A stretch of 64,000 bases of DNA from JAGVPT01 sp963843065 (GTDB lineage: Bacteria; Bacteroidota; Ignavibacteria; UBA10030; UBA8401), in NCBI GenBank assembly GCA_963843065.1, contig CAWJKX010000185.1:1-64000 (forward strand), written 5' to 3'. Within the stretch, counting starts at the first letter, position 1, and each line of letters begins with the position of its first letter. The notes beneath the pieces were generated by a model. That model was not told the origin of the DNA. It did not search any database and was given only the letters and a program-made list of their open reading frames with translations. The translations under genes were made by a program, and so were the position numbers. This document shows positions 7,975 to 16,347 of the stretch, one piece after another.

Positions 7975-9816
7975 CTATCGTACAGCAGTAGTTGTTGAAC
8001 GCTTCGGCTCTTGGGGCGGTTTTTCATCTTGACCGGCTGGAGCTTGTTGGTTTGGGACAATTTCACCGTAGAGATATTTTTCCATGCAGCGTCCTGCTAT
8101 CGGCGCCGCAAACGACCCGCCGTAGCCGACGTTTTCTACCAAGACACAAATTGCAATTTTCGGATGGTCGAACGGTGCGAAACCGATGAACCATGAGTGA
8201 GCCTTTCCATGCGGGTTCTCCGCCGTCCCTGTCTTTCCCGCGACAACGGTTCCGGGAATACGGGCAGCCCCTCCCGTCCCGCCTGGCTCCATAACAGCCC
8301 GGCGCATCCCTTCACGGACAAGCTGCCACGTTCGTTCCGATACATGAATGTCATGATGTTCTACTGCAACGGTATCGGTCGTGTTCGTCCATTTGTTGTA
8401 AATTGTTTGCACGATATGAGGCTGAAAATAAAGTCCTTTATTGCCGAGCATAGAGGCGTAGCTTGCCATCTGGAGAGGTGTTACTCCAACCTCGCCTTGA
8501 CCGATTCCCAGGCTGACCAGGTAGCCCTGGGTCCACTTTCCTTTTCCATAAACGCGGTTGTCGTACTCCGTCGAAGGGAGCAGCCCGGAATTTTCTTCGA
8601 GGATATCAATCTTCGTCGCCTGGCCAAACCCGAATTCTTTTCCATACTCGCTCCATGGATCAAGCCCGACCTTCAACATGAGCTGGTAGAAAAAAACATT
8701 GCATGAGCGCTGTATTGCTTCAACAACGTTTGTTGAACCGTGGACGTGTTCATCTTTAAAGACTTTTCTTCCGTAGACAAACGCTCCGCGGCATTGCACG
8801 CGCCAGTTTTCATCGATAACGTGATTTTCGAGCGCGGCAATAGCTAAGATCATTTTAAAGGTTGAACCGGGGGGATAGCGCGTCAGCGTGGCGCGGTTGA
8901 ACAACGGCTTCTCGTCGTCGTCGTTTAATTTGTTCCATGCTTCCGGAGAAGTCACTCCGCTGAAATCCGAGAGATCGTAATCAGGCTTGCTCACCAGCGC
9001 GAGGACGCCGCCGTTGTCCGGATCGATTGCCACCACTGCACCCCGGTGCTCGGTAAGCAATGATTCTGCCAGCGCTTGAACGTCGGTATCGATGGCTAGG
9101 TGCAGGTCAAGTCCGTCTTTTGGGGGAATATCATACTTGCCGTTGTTGAAGTTGCCTATCACTTGTCCTTTTGAGTTTTGCGAAATAAATTCGAATCCTT
9201 TTTCACCGCGTAAATACTTTTCATATTTCGCTTCCAATCCCGAAGAACCGACAACGTCTCCTTGCTGGTAGTACTCGCCAAGTTTCTCAAGCTGTAAATC
9301 TGAAATCTCTTTTGCATACCCAAGCATGTGAGAAGCGTGGGCCGGCGTGCCATAATACCGCTTCGACTCGATTTGAACTTCAACGCCGGGTAGAAGACCT
9401 CTATTCTCCTCAAGTATGGACAAAGTAGCAAAGTCAATATCGCGCTTGATACGTACAGGATTGAAGAGCGAATACTGACGTCCTCTTTTTACTTTTTCTT
9501 TGATGGATTCTTCATCCATGTGAAGAATGGAAGCGAGCAGCGGTACGTTCTTTGCGTTAAAATCTATCGGTGTCAACGTGACAATGTACGATGGCCTGTT
9601 GTCGACGAGAAGTTTTCCTTTGCGGTCATACACATATCCCCGGACGGGAACTTTTACGACGGTGCGAATGCTGTTTTCTTCCGATTTTTTCCCATACTCG
9701 TCGCGGTAGACATACTGCAATTGGTACAGCCGTCCGATAATAATAGCCAGTCCAAGGCTGACAAACGTCAGCAAGATGTTTTTCCTCCGAGCCGAGCCGA
9801 ATTCTTCTGTTACCAT
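7975..9816 (-). CDS. mrdA: Penicillin-binding protein 2 (elongation transpeptidase)
   Basis: A 613-residue class B PBP that cross-links peptidoglycan in the elongasome. One N-terminal membrane anchor (ILLTFVSLGLAIIIGRLYQL, residues 14-33) precedes the PBP dimerisation domain. The transpeptidase domain has the active-site SxxK (PPGSTFKM, near 317), SCN (SCNVFFY, near 370) and KTGTAE (near 540). The start codon overlaps the mreD stop (TAATG), which indicates translational coupling. The C-terminus ends in a basic, disordered tail. Confidence 0.95.
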   Translation of the reverse strand: MVTEEFGSARRKNILLTFVSLGLAIIIGRLYQLQYVYRDEYGKKSEENSIRTVVKVPVRGYVYDRKGKLLVDNRPSYIVTLTPIDFNAKNVPLLASILHMDEESIKEKVKRGRQYSLFNPVRIKRDIDFATLSILEENRGLLPGVEVQIESKRYYGTPAHASHMLGYAKEISDLQLEKLGEYYQQGDVVGSSGLEAKYEKYLRGEKGFEFISQNSKGQVIGNFNNGKYDIPPKDGLDLHLAIDTDVQALAESLLTEHRGAVVAIDPDNGGVLALVSKPDYDLSDFSGVTSPEAWNKLNDDDEKPLFNRATLTRYPPGSTFKMILAIAALENHVIDENWRVQCRGAFVYGRKVFKDEHVHGSTNVVEAIQRSCNVFFYQLMLKVGLDPWSEYGKEFGFGQATKIDILEENSGLLPSTEYDNRVYGKGKWTQGYLVSLGIGQGEVGVTPLQMASYASMLGNKGLYFQPHIVQTIYNKWTNTTDTVAVEHHDIHVSERTWQLVREGMRRAVMEPGGTGGAARIPGTVVAGKTGTAENPHGKAHSWFIGFAPFDHPKIAICVLVENVGYGGSFAAPIAGRCMEKYLYGEIVPNQQAPAGQDEKPPQEPKRSTTTAVR

Positions 9817-10313
9817 TATAGCGGCGACCCTTGGGCTAGTTTACGGGAGAAGACAAACATCGGAAGCACGGCAAATGCAACCGTGTAAACCGTTGAAAAC
9901 AATCCAAACCGAAAAATGGCGGACCAAAAACCAATCTCACTTCCCTGAACAAAAATCACAAAATAAATGATGTTGTGAAAAAGCGATGCGAGAGCCACAA
10001 TAATCAAAAATTGATAATTACCTATAGTATAATCGATTTTGTTTTCATTGTAGAAATAACCGGCAAAAAAACCAGCTATTGTTTTCGATAACGCTGAGAG
10101 CCCGATAAAGTGTCCACTAACGAGGTCTATCGCTATTCCTATCACGAAACCGGCTACGGTTGCCGGAATCTGCCCAAGTTTAATAGCTACATAAACTATC
10201 CACACAATCAAAATATCCGGAACAATATTGGCAATAGAAACGAAAGGGATAATAGTCGTTTGCAATATTAATAATAAGAGAGTAGCAATACCGTAGCGAA
10301 TATACTGCTGCAT
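9816..10313 (-). CDS. mreD: Rod-shape determining protein MreD
   Basis: A 165-residue hydrophobic protein with five or so membrane segments; its length and position match MreD. Segments such as IPFVSIANIVPDILIVWIVY and AGFVIGIAIDLVSGHFIGLS are typical (proline after the first helix, then the D-L-S-G stretch). It is the first gene of mreD-mrdA-rodA. mreB and mreC, which usually precede mreD, are absent from this spot: the upstream space leads straight to dnaA. Confidence 0.85.
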   Translation of the reverse strand: MQQYIRYGIATLLLLILQTTIIPFVSIANIVPDILIVWIVYVAIKLGQIPATVAGFVIGIAIDLVSGHFIGLSALSKTIAGFFAGYFYNENKIDYTIGNYQFLIIVALASLFHNIIYFVIFVQGSEIGFWSAIFRFGLFSTVYTVAFAVLPMFVFSRKLAQGSPL

Positions 10314-10435
10314 TTATCTCTGTGCCTTTTCACAATAAATTAATTTTTTCATTATCCCTTATATTCAGTTGTATCCCGAAAGTAGAGAAACCCTAAAAAA
10401 ACAATAAATATTGATGACAGTTATTTCTATCTCTC

Positions 10436-10660
10436 CTTATTAAATATAAGTTTTAATAAATTAATAAACATAATAAAGGGTGTTGATATGTTCATAACAA
10501 TCGAAAATCAAAACATTATGTTACGGGTAGGGTTAAAAATGTGAGTGGCTGAAAAATGATAGTGAATGAGATGTGGATAATGTCAAAGTTTTCGACTATA
10601 AAAGTATTAAGTCCCCGGAAAGCATTTAAACTCAATAACTATCCACAGAAAACAAACAGC
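10436..10660. other. AT-rich region with DnaA boxes downstream of dnaA (possible second oriC lobe)
   Basis: The 380-base gap between mreD and the dnaA terminator has no gene. It contains a very AT-rich tract at about 10436-10482, a perfect DnaA box on the minus strand (TGTGGATAA, 10572-10580), and a one-mismatch box CTATCCACA at 10639-10647. With the boxes upstream of dnaA it forms a layout like the bipartite origins known from Bacillus and Helicobacter. Whether it functions as origin DNA is inference. Confidence 0.5.
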
Positions 10661-10692
10661 GTATCACAAGTTCTTCACATTCTGTGGTGAAT

Positions 10693-10722
10693 AAAAAAGT
10701 CTCACTATGGTGAGACTTTTTT
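10693..10722 (-). terminator. Terminator of dnaA
   Basis: A perfect stem AAAAAAGTCTCAC (10693-10705) / GTGAGACTTTTTT (10710-10722) with a TATG loop lies just beyond the dnaA stop codon. A/T runs on both sides make it able to terminate in either direction. Confidence 0.85.
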
Positions 10723-10746
10723 GTGGTCACGATAAATTTTTTCGTG

Positions 10747-12210
10747 TTAACGCGATAAGGTTTCAATCTTCTTTTTGACGACCTGAAGTGTATCGCGGTA
10801 TTTTGAATCCAGCTTTATTTGGTCTTCAACGGACTGGTATGCATGAATGACGGTGCTGTGGTCTCTTCCGCCAAAATGAAGCCCGATGGTCTTCAGTGAA
10901 CAATTGGTCATTTCTTTCGCCAGATACATTGCAATCTGCCTGGCGTTTACGATTTCCTGTTTCCGCGTTTTTGCACGGAGGAGATCCGGGGGCATGTCGA
11001 AGAATTCTGCTACGAGGCGCTGGATTTCTTCAACGGTTATAGGCGAATGAACATCGCTGACAACAAGCCGCAATACATCTCGCGCCAGCTCAAGGTTGAT
11101 CTCGCGGTTTTCAAGAGACGATTTGGCCAACAGACTAATGTAGCATCCTTCAAGCTCTCGGATATTCGACGTCACATTTGTCGCAATAAAATCTAATACT
11201 TCCGAGGGGATTTCAATATTGTCGTCCTCGCACTTTTTGCGAAGGATAGCCGTCCTCGTCTCGAGGTCGGGAGGCTGAATATCAGCAGTCAGCCCCCATT
11301 GGAAACGGGAAATCAATCGTTCATCTAGACCTCTCAAATCCTTTGGTGGTTTATCAGAAGAGAGCACAATCTGTTTTCCCATCTGATGAAGAGTATTAAA
11401 CGTATGGAAGAAACTGTCCTGAGTCTTTTCTTTTCCAGAGAAGAACTGAATGTCGTCGACGATCAACAGATCCATACTGCGGTAATAGGTTGAAAACTCC
11501 CGCGTTTTATCCGATTGGATGGCATCAACAAATTCGATAGTAAATTTTTCACTGGAGACATAACAGACGCGCCGAGCTTTTCCGGCTTCGAACGCATAAT
11601 TGCCGATCGCTTGAATCAAATGTGTTTTGCCGAGACCGGTTCCACCATAAAGCACCAGGGGATTAAAAGAAGTTCCGCCGGGGTTGTTAGAAACCGCCGA
11701 TGCGGCAGCCCTTGCAAGCTGATTGCTGTCCCCTTTTATAAAATTAGTGAAGGTATACCGCGGATTTAAAAAAGTCTTTACCGGAGGGAGAATCTCTTCA
11801 TTTTCGGCAAAAGGTAACGAGTGTCCAGTGCGTGCAACCGGACTGGGTACGTTTTCGGTTCTTATGGCTGCCGCCGGATGAGTATCGAGAGTGCTTCCCG
11901 AATCGTCCGGAGGAACTACGAGGTACGTAAGTTTTGCCTCGGCACCCAAGAACGTTGCGATGGTATTTTTTATGAGCGTGTAGTAGTGTTCTTCGAGCCA
12001 TTCATAGAAAAATTGACTTGGAACCTGTACCGTCAACTCCCCGTTCTCAAGTTTTGTTGCTTTGACCGGCTCGAACCATGTCTTAAAACTTTGGTTTGGT
12101 ACCTGGCTCTGAATGGAAGATAAACATGACGACCAAACGCTTATAGCGTCGTGCTTTGCAATAGATGATTCAACAACTTCTAGTTGGTTTTCCATAAAAA
12201 ACTCATGCAT
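10747..12210 (-). CDS. dnaA: Chromosomal replication initiator protein DnaA
   Basis: A 487-residue AAA+ initiator that binds DnaA boxes and melts oriC. The N-terminal domain I (SFKTWFEPVKA near 41-51) is followed by a variable linker, Walker A GGTGLGKTH (189-197), Walker B with VDDIQFF (251-257), and the C-terminal helix-turn-helix with the DnaA signature GGRDHSTVIHAY. The initiator ATG at 12210 lies only eight bases from a TTATCAACA box, which suggests autoregulation; an ATG five codons in is an alternative start. It is transcribed away from rpmH and is separated from dnaN by about 18 kb, unlike the common dnaA-dnaN operon. Confidence 0.97.
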   Translation of the reverse strand: MHEFFMENQLEVVESSIAKHDAISVWSSCLSSIQSQVPNQSFKTWFEPVKATKLENGELTVQVPSQFFYEWLEEHYYTLIKNTIATFLGAEAKLTYLVVPPDDSGSTLDTHPAAAIRTENVPSPVARTGHSLPFAENEEILPPVKTFLNPRYTFTNFIKGDSNQLARAAASAVSNNPGGTSFNPLVLYGGTGLGKTHLIQAIGNYAFEAGKARRVCYVSSEKFTIEFVDAIQSDKTREFSTYYRSMDLLIVDDIQFFSGKEKTQDSFFHTFNTLHQMGKQIVLSSDKPPKDLRGLDERLISRFQWGLTADIQPPDLETRTAILRKKCEDDNIEIPSEVLDFIATNVTSNIRELEGCYISLLAKSSLENREINLELARDVLRLVVSDVHSPITVEEIQRLVAEFFDMPPDLLRAKTRKQEIVNARQIAMYLAKEMTNCSLKTIGLHFGGRDHSTVIHAYQSVEDQIKLDSKYRDTLQVVKKKIETLSR

Positions 12211-12603
12211 TTTAAAATTATCAACACCGATTGCTAAGTTATCAACAAACTTATCAACACACCGAACAATTCAAAAATAGAAAGTTAGACAATTCAAAAA
12301 ATTATACACATGAGCCAATCACTCACAATGCATTGAAATACAACAATCGAAATTACTTGTGTACCACTTATCAACAACCCCACATCCTGCTATTTGCTAC
12401 AATGAAATCAAGCCTACAACAGAATACAAACCAGGCAAAACTTATCAACACCTTGTTCACAGTAAAATCTCCCCTTATCACGCTATGAATTATACAGTAC
12501 CGAAGATTAGTCTTGTCAAGCAATATTTTTCATTGGCAAATAGTTCTTGTTTATCAGTCGCATTTTTCATACTTTAGTAATACGTTAATTGCTAAGTTTG
12601 CAT
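12211..12603. other. Probable origin of replication (oriC)
   Basis: The gene-free, AT-rich gap between divergent dnaA and rpmH holds a cluster of DnaA-box-like 9-mers. Five are TTATCAACA (12218-12226, 12239-12247, 12251-12259, 12368-12376, 12442-12450), one is TTATACACA (12302-12310), which fits TTATNCACA exactly, and one is the weaker TTGTTCACA (12453-12461). The tight array next to dnaA, with a coding-strand switch on either side (minus to the left, plus to the right), marks the origin. The repeated TTATCAACA variant may be the preferred box of this lineage. Confidence 0.85.
12547..12575 (+). promoter_or_regulatory. Possible rpmH promoter
   Basis: TTGTTT (12547-12552) and TACTTT (12570-12575) are separated by 17 bases and lie 90 bases upstream of rpmH. 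This is a weak sigma70-like match, offered because no better hexamer pair is seen here. Confidence 0.3.
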
Positions 12604-12639
12604 AAAAAGGATTGTCTTAAGACGAGGCAACCCTTTTTT
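12604..12639 (+). terminator. Terminator-like hairpin in the rpmH leader
   Basis: AAAAAGG (12604-12610) pairs with CCTTTTT (12632-12638), with an inner TTG/CAA pair and a T-run at its 3' end, 27 bases upstream of the rpmH start codon. It may shield oriC from transcription or attenuate the ribosomal-protein operon. Confidence 0.55.
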
Positions 12640-12665
12640 GTTTGGAATGTATTTGGAGATTATTG

Positions 12666-12812
12666 ATGAAACGCACATACCAGCCCCATAAACGCAAACG
12701 CAAAAACACTCACGGCTTTCGTGAACGAATGTCCACAAAAAATGGCCGGAAGGTTCTTTCGCGCCGCAGGGCAAAAGGTCGGCACAAACTTACCGTCAGC
12801 GACGAAAAATAA
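12666..12812 (+). CDS. rpmH: 50S ribosomal protein L34
   Basis: A 48-residue, highly basic protein starting MKRTYQPHKRKRK, with the L34 core HGFRERMSTKNGRKVLSRRR. The length is normal for the family. It heads the conserved rpmH-rnpA-yidD-yidC cluster beside oriC. Confidence 0.97.
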   Translation: MKRTYQPHKRKRKNTHGFRERMSTKNGRKVLSRRRAKGRHKLTVSDEK

Positions 12813-12861
12813 ACCCTGAACCATCCCGCAGCCTCGAAGACAAGCGGCAAAGGTTGAATGT

Positions 12862-13269
12862 GTGCAGCACACACTTCGCAAATCAGAAATCCTTCGTGGT
12901 TATTCCGTTTTCTCCGACATTCTGAAAAATGGAGAGCCCATCCATAGCTCGGCGCTCCAATGCTATGTCGTAAAGAAAAAAAGAGAAAAGAATACGCCAG
13001 CCGTTCGTGCTGGTTTTGCCGTTCCCCGAAGGAATGTTCCGCTTGCTGTTGACCGAAACAAACTGAAGCGGTTCATGCGAGAAGCCTTTCGAATAAACAA
13101 AGAACGGTTATATGAAGCAGCGGGAAAAACTGGTTTGCAGGTCACCCTTGTTTTTATTTTTAGGAATGGCGGATGTGCCGATGTGCGGCGCGTACGTTAT
13201 ACAAAAATCGAAAGCGATGTGAAGGATGTGATGTCAAAAATCATTTCCACGATTTTGAGGCTTCAATGA
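12862..13269 (+). CDS. rnpA: Ribonuclease P protein component
   Basis: A 135-residue basic protein subunit of RNase P, which helps the catalytic RNA remove 5' leaders from pre-tRNAs. The N-terminus LRKSEILRGYSVFSDIL and the RNR-type motif DRNKLKRFMREAFR (near 70-83) are diagnostic. A GTG start is used: AAAGG lies eight bases upstream and there is no in-frame ATG between it and the previous stop. The stop overlaps the yidD start. Confidence 0.93.
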   Translation: MQHTLRKSEILRGYSVFSDILKNGEPIHSSALQCYVVKKKREKNTPAVRAGFAVPRRNVPLAVDRNKLKRFMREAFRINKERLYEAAGKTGLQVTLVFIFRNGGCADVRRVRYTKIESDVKDVMSKIISTILRLQ

Positions 13270-13517
13270 CGCGGATCTTTGTCGGTGCTATCCGTCTCTA
13301 TCAAATGCTTGTTTCCCCCCTTCTTCCCCCCAATTCATGCAGGTTCTATCCTTCGTGTTCTCACTATTCGATTGATGCACTTGAAAAGTACGGCCCATGG
13401 AAAGGATTGTGGTTGACGATTCTGCGAATTGGGAAATGCCATCCGTGGCACGAAGGCGGAATGGTGAACATCTTCCGAATCCGGTCCGAAAGAACTAAGG
13501 GGAAGAACATCAGTTAA
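13266..13517 (+). CDS. yidD: Membrane protein insertion efficiency factor YidD
   Basis: An 83-residue protein starting MTRIFVGAIRLYQMLVSP with the family core CRFYPSCSHYSIDALEKYG and W-LTILRIGKCHPWHEGG. The ATG overlaps the rnpA stop (ATGA), so this start is preferred over a longer frame beginning inside rnpA. It probably helps YidC-dependent insertion at the inner membrane. Confidence 0.95.
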   Translation: MTRIFVGAIRLYQMLVSPLLPPNSCRFYPSCSHYSIDALEKYGPWKGLWLTILRIGKCHPWHEGGMVNIFRIRSERTKGKNIS

Positions 13518-13540
13518 TCTTGAATTGGAGTATGATGTAA

Positions 13541-15346
13541 ATGGATAAACAGACAATACTCGGCTTTATTCTTATCGCTATCGTCTTGATGGCATGGATG
13601 TGGTGGAGTTCTCCGCGGCCTTCGCAGCAAGTGCAGAACGGCAGGCAGATTGAGGAAATAAGAAAAGATTCCTCGGTGGCGGCGAGGCCGGAACCCGAGA
13701 AAAAACACGATGAAAGTAAAACGGAGATACAGGAACTTTCGCACAAAGATTCGCTCGGCAAATTTTTTTCTCCCGCAGCTTTCGGAAACGAACACATTAT
13801 CACAATCGAGACGGATCTCTACACAGCAGAGATTTCAACAAAGGGCGCCGTCATCAAAAGCTTCGAGCTGAAGAATTATAAAACATGGGACCAGCACACG
13901 GTTCAGCTTGTCGAGAATGCTTCGGGCGGGGACTTTAGCCTTCTTTTTACTTCGACAGAAGGCAAGCTGATCAACACAAAAAGCTTGTTCTTTGATGCTG
14001 CTCTTCCCCCTTCGGGAAATATTCGTTTGACCGGAAACGAGGATTACTCCATTGATTTTATTCTCACCGCCGGGCCGGGCCGCGTGGTCAAAACACTCCG
14101 CTTCAAGAATGATTCGTACGGACTGGATGTCGGTGTAAAGCTGCTCGGCATGCAGGACATTATCGCCAATTATGAATACCAGGTAATTTGGGAAAACGGG
14201 ATCCGGTATGTTGAACACAACAGCGTCGACGAATCGCGACAGGCGCAGGCGTTTTCGTACGCAGGAGGCGAGGTGGCCACGGTGGATGCCACAAAGCCGG
14301 GTGAGAACCCGATCTCGAACACAAGCGGCTTGACAGAATGGGCGGCAACCCGCAATAAATACTTTGCTGTCGTGCTGATCTCGGACGATAAAAAAGCAGA
14401 TGGTGCATATCTTGAAGGACGGTGCGAAGCGGCTCCTAATCATGGGATCGTTGAACATTACTCCATCGGATTGAAACTTCCCTTTAAAAATACGGATGAA
14501 GAAGTATCGCACTTCACCCTGTTTATCGGGCCACTTGACTACGACATCATTAAGAGCTACGGCCACGACCTTAATCACATTATGAGTCTGGGCTGGTCAT
14601 GGATCAGGCCGATCACCGTTTATATTTTCATTCCGCTTTTTAATTTCTTGCGCATTTTCATTTCGAACTACGGCATCATCATTATCATTTTCTCCATCAT
14701 CGTCAAAGTAGCGCTTCATCCGCTGACGCGGAGCAGCATGAAATCGATGAAGAAGATGCAGGCGCTGCAACCGATGATGGAAGAAATTCGGACGAAGTTC
14801 AAAGACGATCCGAACCAGATGAACATGCAGATCATGAAGCTTTATAAAGACTACGGCGTCAACCCTGCCGGCGGATGCTTGCCGATGCTGCTGCAGCTGC
14901 CGATTCTGTATGCTCTTTATGCACTGTTTTCGAATTCAGTCCAACTGCGGCAGGCAAACTTTGTCTGGTGGATAAAGGGCCTATCGGTGCCGGATGTGAT
15001 TGTTGATTTGCCGTTTACGCTCCCTCTCGTCGGCCTTCACAATATCAGCGGTCTCGCGTTGATGATGGGGATAACGATGTTTATTCAGCAAAAGATGACG
15101 GTGAACGACCCGCGGCAAAAAGCAATGGTGTGGATGATGCCGGTCATGATGACGCTTCTTTTCAATAACCTTCCGTCCGGATTGAACTTGTATTATTTCG
15201 TATTCAACTTGCTCGCGATAGGACAGCAAGTGTTTGTGAACAAGCAGCACGATAACACGCCGCTTCAGAAGGTCTCGGAAAAAAAGAGGTCGGGAGGAAT
15301 CATGAACAGACTGGCAAAGAATTTACCGAAACCGCCAAGCAGGTAA
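13541..15346 (+). CDS. yidC: Membrane protein insertase YidC
   Basis: A 601-residue inner-membrane insertase of the long Gram-negative type. An N-terminal anchor (ILGFILIAIVLMAWMWW) precedes a charged linker, then a periplasmic beta-sandwich domain of about 250 residues (AEISTKGAVIKSFELKNYK onward), then the conserved five-helix core with LTRSSMKSMKKMQALQP, NPAGGCLPMLLQLPILYALY and a basic C-terminal tail. It is the last gene of rpmH-rnpA-yidD-yidC, 23 bases after yidD. Confidence 0.96.
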   Translation: MDKQTILGFILIAIVLMAWMWWSSPRPSQQVQNGRQIEEIRKDSSVAARPEPEKKHDESKTEIQELSHKDSLGKFFSPAAFGNEHIITIETDLYTAEISTKGAVIKSFELKNYKTWDQHTVQLVENASGGDFSLLFTSTEGKLINTKSLFFDAALPPSGNIRLTGNEDYSIDFILTAGPGRVVKTLRFKNDSYGLDVGVKLLGMQDIIANYEYQVIWENGIRYVEHNSVDESRQAQAFSYAGGEVATVDATKPGENPISNTSGLTEWAATRNKYFAVVLISDDKKADGAYLEGRCEAAPNHGIVEHYSIGLKLPFKNTDEEVSHFTLFIGPLDYDIIKSYGHDLNHIMSLGWSWIRPITVYIFIPLFNFLRIFISNYGIIIIIFSIIVKVALHPLTRSSMKSMKKMQALQPMMEEIRTKFKDDPNQMNMQIMKLYKDYGVNPAGGCLPMLLQLPILYALYALFSNSVQLRQANFVWWIKGLSVPDVIVDLPFTLPLVGLHNISGLALMMGITMFIQQKMTVNDPRQKAMVWMMPVMMTLLFNNLPSGLNLYYFVFNLLAIGQQVFVNKQHDNTPLQKVSEKKRSGGIMNRLAKNLPKPPSR

Positions 15347-15447
15347 ATGGCATCCAGCACCGCCGTTTCGTATTTTGAGAAAAAGAAAAGAGACCCATTA
15401 TATATGCGCTCTTTTTTTTTATATAGAAAAAATTTTTCCCTGCCTCG

Positions 15448-16218
15448 TTACTGTACCGTTTTGGCTTCCTTCCGTTTTTGCATCTCTTCACCGATCCATC
15501 CGCCGACAAAGGAAAGAATAAAACCTCCGATGAGGCCGATAACAAGATACTGTATATCCAGCATCGCCCCAAAGCCGAAATAAATAAAAAGGAAATTCAA
15601 AATAACGCCGAGCACACCCGCGAGCGCAGCTTCTTCATCGTTAACCCCGGGAGATTTATAGCCTACGATAATACCCGCGATAATAAAGCTTGCACCAAGT
15701 GAAATCAATATGCCGGCAACGCCAAATCGTAATAGCGCGAAAAGTCCGTACACAAAAATGTTGTTAAGAATAAACCCGATAACCGTTCCGGTGATGACCC
15801 ATGCCCACTCCAGACCGGCAATTGTCGTGGTTTTTGCCGCTCGTTGTTGAGAACCCTGCAGCTCTTCGCCGACCCAGCCCCCGAGAAGCGCAAGAAAAAA
15901 CGCAAGGAACGGGGCAGCGATCATCTGTCCTTCGGGAGGGGTGTAATTGAAAACGTAATGGAGTATCGCCATCGTAATGATCATCGCGAACAGTCCGCCG
16001 ATGGCGGGCTCTTTCAACGTATACCCCGGAGACTTGTAGCCGATAATGATTCCCATGATAACATACGACAGAAGACCGATGAAAAGAGGAATATAGAACG
16101 AGCTGAACGTATCGGACATGATTTGGAACAGCAGTGTTGTCAGCACAACGCCGACGATCGTTCCGATGCCGATCCACTTCCATTGCAAACCGGTAACTTC
16201 CTGAGATTCCATTGCCAT
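15448..16218 (-). CDS. Integral membrane protein with two homologous halves
   Basis: A 256-residue polytopic protein of unknown function. The two halves are copies of one unit: IIIGYKSPGYTLKEPAIGG then GGWVGEELQ in the first, IIVGYKSPGVNDEEAALAG then GGWIGEEMQ in the second. Each half has about four membrane segments. It has no recognisable catalytic motif. It lies convergent with yidC and separate from the genes upstream. It may be a small transporter or envelope protein arisen by internal duplication; this is inference from the repeat alone. Confidence 0.75.
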   Translation of the reverse strand: MAMESQEVTGLQWKWIGIGTIVGVVLTTLLFQIMSDTFSSFYIPLFIGLLSYVIMGIIIGYKSPGYTLKEPAIGGLFAMIITMAILHYVFNYTPPEGQMIAAPFLAFFLALLGGWVGEELQGSQQRAAKTTTIAGLEWAWVITGTVIGFILNNIFVYGLFALLRFGVAGILISLGASFIIAGIIVGYKSPGVNDEEAALAGVLGVILNFLFIYFGFGAMLDIQYLVIGLIGGFILSFVGGWIGEEMQKRKEAKTVQ

Positions 16219-16347
16219 ACATGTCTCCTTAGCGCCGAATTATAGTCAGATGAAAAAGGACGTCAAGCACATTCAAAAATATCGTTGATTTTAATTCTCA
16301 AAGTTCGAGACGATGAAAATCGCTTCCGATGAAGCAGCCGGATTGAG

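Noticed and set aside
13835..14578. 247-residue minus-strand frame
   Set aside because: Antisense of yidC, with no motifs.
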